Assembly: GCA_946965045.2 (NCBI GenBank)
Contig: OX337241.1
Location: 1,116,001 to 1,180,000 of the forward strand
Length of the DNA stretch: 64,000 nucleotides
From: Epithemia pelagica
Taxonomy: Eukaryota > Bacillariophyta > Bacillariophyceae > Surirellales > Surirellaceae
Direction: 5' to 3'
Position 1 is the first letter of the stretch. Each line of letters starts with the position of its first letter. The notes under the pieces are model-generated. The model was given only the letters and a program-made list of their open reading frames with translations, searched no databases and was not told where the DNA came from. The translations under genes were made by a program, and so were the position numbers. Positions 50,168 through 59,349 of the stretch are shown here, piece by piece.

Positions 50168-52795
50168 ATGAGTAAGGCTGCGCAAGAAAACCTTGAGATT
50201 CCACAGAATCAGGAACGGCAAATTGTCAATGCCGAGGACCCTTCTACAGAGGAAGCGATGAAGGAACACGCCGTTGCCAAGAAGAAGCCGTCACGCCACG
50301 CACGCCCTGAGTACCCCAAGTTATCATTGATTGCTGGCGACACCGATGATTCGAGAGATGATGAGGAAATTAAGAAGGGCAAAGAAGAATGGCTGGAGAA
50401 TGGGGAGGAGCAACTTAAGGAGAGACAGAAAAATGCTTTCGGTGATGATGCTCCCACTTTCTTTCGTGACTTGGACTCTGACGACAAAAAGTCAACGCGG
50501 TTTCTGAGAGCCACGGATATCTTGAAAAATATTTGGCCGGGTGGGGAAATCAATCTGGACGACATCGATACCATAATTGAGCGACTACAGAACATTCCAT
50601 ATCTGGGAAATGGATCCTTGAAAAACGATCTTGACCGTGTCCGACAGATTCGCAATGCCAGCGGCGACGAAGACAATAATGACGGGATCAGTGATCAAAT
50701 GAAGAAACGTTTGGCAAGCATTCAAGACGAAGGGACTCGTAAGTTTTTTTTGGCGCTAGCAAAAAAAAAACAATTGTCGATAATAAGAAGCAATATTTCT
50801 GATGTCCTGGTTGAAGTCATGAGGAAGACAATGAACGTACATAACCAACTCTTATTTCTCTCTGGTTTGAACCAGGCCGAAGCGACAAAAACCACCTGTT
50901 CTCCTAGCGGTGGCGCGAATACCAACGAATCTACGGCCTCCAAGAAGCGAAAGAGGAATGAAGAAGAAGCAAAACTCGAGGAAAGACGCGAGGTCTACCC
51001 GCTTGCGGAAGCGGAAACGATTTTTTCACCGATCTTGGAAGATCCTGTAGATATTGAAGAGGTTCTACAGGACCTTACCGAGGTTAGTCCACACGAAAAA
51101 GCACAAAAACGTCTGAGAAAGGTAATGATTGTTCTCGAAAGGTACCTTGAAGAAGCAACCTTTTTGAAGAACAAAGATAATCACTACAGTGACAAAGTAG
51201 AGAAAGGGCTAAAAGCCTTGCGGCACAAAATTCGTCAGACGAGCACGGAGCCTGAGGATTCTTATACCAGTGACTCGGCGTCATCCCAGTCGGAAGTCTC
51301 TTCCTCTACTGCAACACCCGAAGAGAAATATGCACCCGGGGCGTATGCTCACGAAACAGATGGCACGCAGCCTTGGATTCGATGTCTTTTACAGTTGATC
51401 GGTGCGTGTTGGGAACCCGATTCTTCGGAGAGATCCAGCCCAGCAAAAAATTTTGTTCTCAGAGAGGCTAGGACTCCAAGTTCCCCGTATCGACGCAAAC
51501 GATCGGTGGATTTCTTGCTCCAGAAGAAAGGGCGATTGTCAGCCGTTATTCTTGACAATAATATGACGGTTCCGGTGACAGCAAAGCCGGGATGCCGTGG
51601 TTCTGATCAACCCGATACTCTTTGGAATGAGGCCACAAATCAAGTTTTAGCTCACCTTGCGAAGCATCTTGTCGTTGGCTTCAACTTCGCGGGCTGGGGT
51701 GTGCCCTGTCATATTACTGGGATTGTTGTCTCCATGGCCGCCATTCAGATTTTGCAGCTCGGTTATGAAAACGTGAGTACACCTGACGCCAAGTTGGTGT
51801 TGTATCAGTCCAAGCTGATGCCTCTTATGAAAGTTGAACACTTCCAAAAATGGACCGACTCGGCGGGACATACTTATCAAGAATCATTCGATACACTAAA
51901 AACAGATCTGTACGGGACGGACGGGACTGGTGGAGTAGATGGTGTTGGACTTCCCTTGGGAGTTCGGGTCCTGTTCAATCTTATGAATCAACCCAGTGAG
52001 AAACTGTATGGCTTCTCAGTGGACAGTCAAGCAGATATCTTGGGCACTCCAATCGGGAGCGGCGGAACTGCGATAGTTTTTCGCAAAAAGGGTGACGCCG
52101 CGAGTGTGATAAAGGTTTCTCGGTATGGTATCAAGAGGGGCATTAAGAACGAAAGGGAAATATTGAAGAAGCTGGCAGCTGGTTGCACAAACCTTCCTAA
52201 GGAAATCGCCAACAGTTTTCCAGGAGACAAGTTGCAGGTCAAGCTTGGCTGTGTTAAAATGTCTTTGCCCGCCATTGAGCTGAGTCCTGCTGGGAAAAAT
52301 GCGTCTGTGTATTTGAATTCGACAAAGAAGACAAAAGTTCCGGGCTTGCGCCTCATCTTCGAAGGGATCAATTCGGCCTTGAAGTATTTGCATGAAAAGA
52401 AGATTTGTCATTGTGATGTGACTCCCCAAAATATAATCATCGTTGGGGAAGAAAGTAATGCGAGAGCTGTGTTGATTGACTTCTCGGTTGCGCGAGATCT
52501 CGGAGAAAGCGTCACTGGCTTTGGGGGGACACCGGACTACACCCACCGCGAAATATTTCTGAAGAAAACTTGGACGTCTGGTAAGGAAAAAGACAAAGCA
52601 GGGCTTGGGTTCACGATGGCCTTTTTCGCGAATGACTCTATTTTACCATGGGAGTCACTTGCGTCTAGCTGGGAATTGGAATCTGCATTGGAGAATCGCC
52701 TCGAAAGGGCCCTAGAGGTAACCCAAGAAGCCGATTGCGAGCAACACATCAAGACAGAAATTGAAAAGCTTCTCGACTGTGACAAGAATTGGTAG
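50168..52795 (+). CDS. Nuclease-kinase fusion protein, Crinkler-like, intact copy
   Basis: The single 875-codon frame starts at ATG 50168. Residues 1-330 are charged and helical, with a Lys/Arg cluster (KKRKRNEEE, possible nuclear signal). Residues 430-560 look like a PD-(D/E)xK nuclease fold: RRKRSVDFLLQKKGR, LDNNMTVPVTAKPG, then NEATNQVLAHLAKH. In copies 1 and 2 the catalytic-type motif is ExK (VPVEAKPG); here the Glu is Thr471. Residues 640-860 form a protein kinase: IGSGGTAIVF, Lys in SVIKVS, HCDVTPQN with Asp750, and DFS at 771 in place of DFG. A nuclease domain joined to a C-terminal kinase is a known layout of Crinkler-type eukaryotic effector proteins, so this is my best guess; no Crinkler header domain or signal peptide is visible. 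Confidence 0.75.
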   Translation: MSKAAQENLEIPQNQERQIVNAEDPSTEEAMKEHAVAKKKPSRHARPEYPKLSLIAGDTDDSRDDEEIKKGKEEWLENGEEQLKERQKNAFGDDAPTFFRDLDSDDKKSTRFLRATDILKNIWPGGEINLDDIDTIIERLQNIPYLGNGSLKNDLDRVRQIRNASGDEDNNDGISDQMKKRLASIQDEGTRKFFLALAKKKQLSIIRSNISDVLVEVMRKTMNVHNQLLFLSGLNQAEATKTTCSPSGGANTNESTASKKRKRNEEEAKLEERREVYPLAEAETIFSPILEDPVDIEEVLQDLTEVSPHEKAQKRLRKVMIVLERYLEEATFLKNKDNHYSDKVEKGLKALRHKIRQTSTEPEDSYTSDSASSQSEVSSSTATPEEKYAPGAYAHETDGTQPWIRCLLQLIGACWEPDSSERSSPAKNFVLREARTPSSPYRRKRSVDFLLQKKGRLSAVILDNNMTVPVTAKPGCRGSDQPDTLWNEATNQVLAHLAKHLVVGFNFAGWGVPCHITGIVVSMAAIQILQLGYENVSTPDAKLVLYQSKLMPLMKVEHFQKWTDSAGHTYQESFDTLKTDLYGTDGTGGVDGVGLPLGVRVLFNLMNQPSEKLYGFSVDSQADILGTPIGSGGTAIVFRKKGDAASVIKVSRYGIKRGIKNEREILKKLAAGCTNLPKEIANSFPGDKLQVKLGCVKMSLPAIELSPAGKNASVYLNSTKKTKVPGLRLIFEGINSALKYLHEKKICHCDVTPQNIIIVGEESNARAVLIDFSVARDLGESVTGFGGTPDYTHREIFLKKTWTSGKEKDKAGLGFTMAFFANDSILPWESLASSWELESALENRLERALEVTQEADCEQHIKTEIEKLLDCDKNW

Positions 52796-53487
52796 CAAGC
52801 AGTACCTAACGGCCTCATCCGAAAAACGATAGTCTCACATTCCTGCGAAATAGCTTGTTGTTTCAATACGGATTGTGCTATTTTGGAGGTATGGGCGAAC
52901 TACTTCCTCTTTGTAGACAGTTTCGAGTAACCCACGAGGAATCGATGTCCACGCTGGTTGACGCAATGCAATACAGAGAGAGGCACGAAAGGAGCCGAGA
53001 AAATGAATCCTTATATATTCGGAGTTCACATGACCAATGGTTTTAGATGACTCCACTTGCTTGGATGGATGAGCACAGGACCACACAATTGGTTTCAGGA
53101 TCTGACCCGCATTCCAGGAGTGCTTTGGGACTGGCCCCTGTCCTAATCTACTCCAACCAGAACTGTGTAAAAAGAAGGAAAGAATCTCTATTCTTGGTGG
53201 GGCGTTAGCGATACTGCTGCATTCTTTGGCAAAAAAGACACGTGTTCCGAATTCATTGAAGTGTGTGTGAGTGTGCCGTTCCAATAATGTCATCTCCATC
53301 CTTATCGCGAACCATGTGTGTTTGCCGCCGTCCTGTCAAATGTTGGAAATGTGATTTTTGTTTGTCTCTGTCGTTGGTTCTGGCTTGTCTTTCTCCTCAG
53401 GTCGTCATCTCGTTGTTCCACCGCAATTCCGACCAGCATGACCATTCTTGCTTCTCCCGAGTATATACGTTCATTGTGTCGTTCGTG
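52796..53487. other. Convergent spacer between kinase copy 3 and SOUL gene
   Basis: This holds the 3' flanks of the intact kinase and SOUL genes and is repeated in the other two units. No gene is seen. Confidence 0.55.
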
Positions 53488-55084
53488 TTATGGTTGCACC
53501 GACTTGGCCTCTGCTTCTGCTTCTTCCTCCATGAAAGGCAAGACTGCGACGGCAATTTCATTGCGTTTCAAGACGGGCAGGGTATAGGGTGGATTGTACT
53601 GAAAGACCACATGGGGGACCGTCGAACCATGGGGGACATCCAATTCCACACCATCCAAGGCCAATCCAGCCAAGAGGGCATTCTTTTGTCTCATGACTTC
53701 ACCCTTGGTGGCAAAGCCTGTAAATCGTCGTACGGCCAAACGGGCGGGAGGAATGTCTTGAATCAAAATTTGACCCGGTTTGTCGAGACCATACCAATAT
53801 TCGTTGGTACTGCTTTCGTCCTGCGCCAAGGGTTCCGGAGGGGACAAAGGGGTGGTTGAGGATGAGGAGCCATCATAACGGGGTCCCAAATAAAAGCGCA
53901 TTTCTCCCGACATGGTCGTGGTGACGGGCGTCGTCATTTCCATCGAGACACCCTCCTTGTTGGCACCAAAGAGGTAGGCTGCCAAAGTATTAAAGGCCGC
54001 ACCATTCTGCGCCGGGGAGTAGGGATCGGACGTAGAATCTTGATTGGACGGCAGGGGTTCCGCATCCTCCTTGTCCTTATCGTTACCGATACTGCCCGAT
54101 CCCATGGTTGTGGATGCCACTTGGTACGCCTCGTATTGGCGAATTTCGTAATCGGGTCCTTGCTGTACGACTGTATACGGTGGTTCTTGCAATCCCTCGG
54201 GCGTTTCGGCAAAAATGTTGTTGGCTTCCTTGAGCAAATCACGAGATTGTTGGGTCAGTCGTTCGGGAATCCGTTTCCAGGGTTCGTTTTGCATGTCGGA
54301 TTGCATGGTTTTGAATCCATCTTGCAATCGATTTTGCAAGGCATTGAATACGCGATTGCCCACCTTTTCCAAATCCTGAGGATCCAGAGGGGGAAGGGGT
54401 GGTGGGGGTGGCAAAAACGAGGAGCCGCCTTGTGCCGACAAGGGTTTTTTGGGCGACGAAGCAGTCGTCGGAGGGGGGAGCAATTCCGGCAATATATCCG
54501 AGGTCAATTGACGGGCTACGGCCCGCGATCCTTCGCGCAATCGTTTCCCACGAGGGGTCAACAAGGGATCAATCTGTGTAGAGTTCCAAACAACAACACA
54601 CATTGTGATTAGAACAAGGACCCAGGAGACGACGACAGCCATTGTCGACCACAGCAACACACATTGAAAGGGTCGACCCTTTCCAAAATCAGAAACGTAC
54701 CGATCGATCTCGAATGGCGGATTCCACAGAAGATCGAATGTCTTGATTCGACGAGACCAAATCCGAAAAGAGCGCTTGTCGTTGCGTGACGGGTGTCGAT
54801 GGATCCAAAAAATCTTCCAAAATGACTTTCCAATCTCGCTTTTCGTTGGCCGCTGCCGAAGTCGTAGTTGTTTGGCGGTTCTTGTTGTTGTTGTTGCTTG
54901 GCAAAGATTCTTGGTCGTTATCGTCCAACGATGCGGCAAAGGAGGCCAAGTCATTGACCGTGTTGGTATTGGAGATTTCTGCCGCTTGCAATCGGGCGAG
55001 ATTCTGCGACGACGACGGAGTGGCCACAAAGGCTTCCACCACGACCAATGGCGAAATGTAAATTAGCGACGACAGACAACGCAT
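53488..55084 (-). CDS. SOUL haem-binding family protein, plastid-targeted
   Basis: Two exons (55084-54701, 54573-53488) are separated by a 127-base intron starting GTACGT; the joined protein has 489 residues. The C-terminal 220 residues are a SOUL domain: YTVVQQGPDYEIRQYEAYQVA, AFNTLAAYLFGAN, SMEMTTPVTTT, then PPARLAVRRFTGFA and a closing NEIAVAVLPF. SOUL proteins bind haem or tetrapyrroles; in plants and algae several sit in plastids or eyespots. The N-terminus has a hydrophobic stretch ending VEAFVATP, a diatom plastid-import motif. The middle region is Asn/Pro/Ser-rich. This intact copy lies at the right edge of the triplication; the breakpoint copied into the inner units is at 53950 inside exon 2. 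Confidence 0.9.
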
Positions 55085-55550
55085 CGTGTATTCGGTTCGA
55101 AGAGCGGTGGATTGAAACGCAGGAGGAATGAGAGGAGGGTGGAGAACAAACCACACACAGAGAGTCCAAACTTTCACAAAGAGGGGATCGAGTCACTGCA
55201 AGCGAACATCACACACGAAAAAGGGTGATGAATTGAAGCCAAAGGATTTTGGATTGTGGTGCAGGGCACGCGACGACCGCCGTTTGACGAAGAAGCCAGA
55301 TGATGTCGAAGGCTTCTTTTTCGTTTCGCCCGTTCCGAAAAGATTTGACCGTTCCCCGCGAAGGTCCAATTTCCAATTTCCAGCGCTCAAAGACTTACAA
55401 TACACGACCCGTACGTGTCAGCGATAGACCTCTAGCCAAGTAGCTAGACTAGTGATACCGACACTAGATATACTAGCCTAGTGATACTAGCTAGACTCTA
55501 GTGATACCATCGCTATGTCTAGGTGACAGACCAATGACGTAAGAGAAGAA
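55085..55550. other. Gap between SOUL gene and DIRS-like element
   Basis: The gap holds the SOUL promoter. Between 55430 and 55515 a cluster of short repeats built on CTAGTGATAC and TAGCTAGACT occurs (at least three copies), perhaps marking the left end of the mobile element. No gene is seen. Confidence 0.45.
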
Positions 55551-58500
55551 ATGGAAATGAGCGATAAGAGCTCAGTGTTTTGGAACATCGCAACGTCCAA
55601 TACGCTTTGTATCGTCTTGTTGCTCTGTTGCTCTGTTTGCTCTGTCTTCTTCTTCTTTGCTTCCACCATGACTCTCTCGTTCACTCTCAATCCTTCTACC
55701 GAAGCTCTCGTCGATCCCAAGAGGCTTCCTCCTTCCTTCTCAATTTCAAACTCTGGATTGTACCACTCACCAGATTCAACGTGGCAGACACGTTTCCCAA
55801 CTCAACTAGATTCTCCGTACTGGAATCGTTCTCCGACTGCCACCAATCCTGTAGAGATTCTTTCGTCGAACGCGAAGCTACAGCTTCTACAAAACATCTT
55901 GAAGAAGCTTCAGTACAATGATGAAGACCCTACGGGTTCTCCGTTGGTTCCAGCTACTACGAAGTACGAGCTAGCCCCTTCCCTACCAATTGCAGGTTTT
56001 CTCGCAATTGTTCATTTAGATGCAAACGATGCCTCCAAGACACCCTCTACTACTCCGAAATTAGATGGCCCATATTTGGTGGTTTTAGGCCCCACAGCAT
56101 CTTCTGCCTTTGGCAAACCTTCCACTCCTCAGGACTTTACAGCCCTACCCACCACTCTGAACAACGGACATTTCTCATTCCCATCGTCCAACATTGCCCC
56201 AGCCTTTGGTCTAATTTCTGGACAAGTTCCACCCACTATTTCATCGTTCCAACCCGTTCATTGGGTCGATGATGCCCAGTCTTCTATCATGACAACTTTC
56301 CGCTCTCATCAAGCCTTGTTCTCTACGGTGATCGCCCATTCGCACACCGATTTTGACCATACTCTCCATTCTGAGTGGTCTCCCTTCTGGATCCCGGTCT
56401 CTCCTCGACCCTCTGCGCAATCCGACACTCCTGTCGCATCTTCTGTTGCGCCCTACGATCCCGTTGCTTCCAATGAGGACAACGTCCATAACCCTCTCCT
56501 GCATTCCAAGCTCAATGAAGCTCAGGAAGGTGTTCTATCCGTCGGCCCCTTCCCCTCCGACAACGACCCAACTCCTTCCACCGTTGGATCTTGGGTTCTG
56601 CTTTTGGCGCATCCCCTTCCTCCAAATCATGCCGTCCCAATGGGACTATTTCTCAATGCCACCAAGTTGGACACTCCCGTTGATTTTATCAACACTATCT
56701 TGGGGTGGTTTCAATCCCAAGTTCTTCCCAATACCCCCAATACCAGCGCGCGTTCTCAACCCACTGCTGACGAGCGCCTTCAGGCGCTTGCCAAGGCGCT
56801 TTCCTGGCTCAACAATCCCTATACATCCATGTGGTTTTCGGTAATCCGTTACCACGCTGACCAACTGGCGTGTACGTGGCATTCTACCACAAGCATCATC
56901 CCTGATTTTGCCCAAATGACTGCTTTGCCAGCCCACTTCCTACGAAGCACTTGTCATCCATCCAAAGTTCGTCTTGGCTGCCCATGCCTTTTATGACCTA
57001 CTATCCACCCCTCCTCTGTCTCCCACCATGATAGCCAAATTCCGTTCTTTCTTCTGGAAAGGCCTCTCAACTCTACGGTCCCAACATTCTAATCTGCAAC
57101 ACTTTCCGGACGAGGTTCTCTTTCCTTATCTTCCGTTTCTCCTTTGGCCCCAAGTTGCCTCGTGGAAAAACAACTACAATTTCATCTACTTTCAAGACAA
57201 AACTCTACTGCAACAGTTACCCGGTGTCATTCGGTCCTTGAGCCCTTTCCATATGACCTCGGTTCCCTCTCCGCCAAACCCACCGGTGAACATGTTGGAA
57301 ACTCCACCTCGGCCGCCCCATTTGGGTTTTCGCACAACTCACACATTGGATTGCGCGCCCCCCCCCCCCCGACGACCACAACCGTTCCACCTCCTGTACC
57401 CCCCGTTGCACCCATGGTGGACAATCAACCCAATGAGGACCCCCACGTGATCGATCTCACTCAGCCATCTGCATCCGAGTACACGTACCAGCCACCCATT
57501 CAATCCCCAGATGCTTTCAACCCTCTTGCCGTCCAGCGACGGCCCTAGGACACTCAACAAGTCGTTGCAGAGGAGTCTCCCTGGGGTCTGGCTATTGATA
57601 ATCCGTTGTTCTTTACGAGTACTTGGACCCGTCTATTCCATTCGGTAATCCCTCCGTCGTCGTATGTCCCAACCCTTTCTCCTTTTGTCTCCCTGGAAAA
57701 AGGCCAATTTTCATTTGACAGATTTTTTCATCAAGACACCGAGTCCCTTCCCCCCTTTCTGGTTCCCTGGTGTTTTCTTGGCATGGTCGTTCTACCCACG
57801 TCCCAACAGCTGTTTGATCCCACTCAAAACCCACACCAGCAGCGTCCTCCTTATGCGGCAGCCCTCCTCCATACCCCCAGCCTAATCAATAACAACTGGC
57901 TGAGACAGGTGCTCCCTCATTCCTCCTCAGACACCCGTTCATCACATGCGGAATATTCAGCCGTCGATCTTCTGGACGTCGCGCTCGAAGCTTCAACCCA
58001 TGCTACTGCCCCGTTCCAAGTCTCTCTGTCTCCCTCGTTCATGCACGCGGACCCTGTCCGCAAGGCAATTCGAACATTTTGGATAAGCGCTGGTCTCACT
58101 CTCCATTCCGAAGACCCACGCTCTCTCCAGGCTGCGCTGACGCCCTGGCATTTCTTATGGTCTCTCTCTCTCTCACCAGAGGGCCGTTTTCCTGCCACGG
58201 GCCTCACCTGTGGACAGTCCGCAGCCCTGCTCCGGAACCTTGTTTTCTATTTAAACTGCATCTTGACCAATGATGATGCATTTCCGAACTTCCCGCCGGG
58301 TTTCTCGCCGGTCCTCCTTCGAGGACCCGTCGCCGGTAACCTTCTATGGGCCGTGGCCCAATTGGAGAATCCAGCCACATCGTCAGCTTGGACAACCTTA
58401 GCCTCCTCCGATCCCTCCTTTGCTCTCTCTCTCTCGGTGGCGATCCTTTTTTCGGTCTGCGAATTGTTCCAGCAATTCTTCCGCTGGGGTTCACAAAACC

Positions 58501-59138
58501 GCTCTCAAATCTGTTGTCCTGCTACCGCAGACGCCCATGGTTTTACCACGCAATGCGCAGCCATCTACGACATCACGTCGTTAGGCGCGGAAACAAATCA
58601 ACAATATCGTGTCAAGTGGCGAGCAAACTTCTCCCTGTTGTTTACTCATCCCACCATCATCACACACAAGGTCACCAATTCATTGTCCCCTGTCATGCGG
58701 CGCGTTCCCCCCACCTATCTTCTCCCGGTTTCTCACTCGCCCGACAAGGCCGCCTCTCGGCGTCGTCCGGCTGATCCCTCCAGCCGTGATCAAGCAAAAA
58801 ACCCACGTCCGACGACTCCCTCTCCGTTGCTGCGTACTCCTTCTATCGAAGGCAAAAAAGCCATTGTTCCCCTTTTACATCTCTCGACCGAAGGTCGCGC
58901 CAAGTATGCACATCCAGGTAAGCTATTCGTTGAGTCCAAAGTCCCTGTCCCTCGTTGGGACAACAAACAATTTTGCTTTATGTTTACCGATAAATACTGC
59001 ACAACCGGTTGTACCGGTCAATCTCGACAACGTCGCACCGGTCCGTGCAACCGTCATCATGTGTGTCTTTCCTCCCAAGCGGCCTCTGAATGGTCCCAAG
59101 CCAGCCTTCGTCCTTTATGGGTTTTTTTGCCACCATGA
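55551..59138 (+). pseudogene. DIRS gag-like ORF with frameshifts and a stop
   Basis: Frame 1 of the region runs from ATG 55551 (other Met codons at 55557 and 55668) to 56996, is displaced to the next frame between about 56980 and 57360, and returns to the first frame at a run of about twelve C residues near 57360. A single TAG at 57546-57548 then interrupts it before it continues to 59138. The protein is Pro/Ser/Thr-rich with no fold I recognise. Near the end CFMFTDKYCTTGCTGQ with further Cys and His residues looks like a small zinc-binding motif fitting a nucleocapsid role. Confidence 0.7.
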
Positions 59139-59349
59139 AAAAATTCGGCCATATCTTTCGGTCACGACAGAATTTCAAGCCTTCATGGGCACAACCACTC
59201 CTGCGCCACCACCGGCCCAAGCCAACCCTCCGTCTGCGAGCACCTGACCCGAACATCCTTGGATCCCTTCCACCACTCGGGATCTTCGTCTTTCGCTCCC
59301 AGATACGGACGTCTCCCTCCCCACCATTCCAACAGCTTTCCCTCCTCCA

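Larger units (their letters stand above)
33116..53950. repeat. Tandem triplication of a roughly 5-kb unit
   Basis: Three direct units are seen: 33116-38334, 38334-48952 (enlarged by a 5.7-kb retrotransposon) and 48952-53950. Each runs from intron 1 of the methionine aminopeptidase gene, through its 5' part and upstream region, across a nuclease-kinase gene, into the middle of the SOUL gene. At both internal junctions SOUL sequence ending CATCGAGACA passes directly into aminopeptidase intron sequence AACAACTCATGAGC, with at most one shared base. Because the units are direct repeats, the outermost aminopeptidase and SOUL genes stay complete, while the inner copies are truncated. Confidence 0.9.

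Noticed and set aside
55430-55515. CTAGTGATAC repeats as terminal repeats of the DIRS-like element
   Set aside because: I could not find a matching copy, direct or inverted, on the right side, so they are mentioned only as a possible left border.
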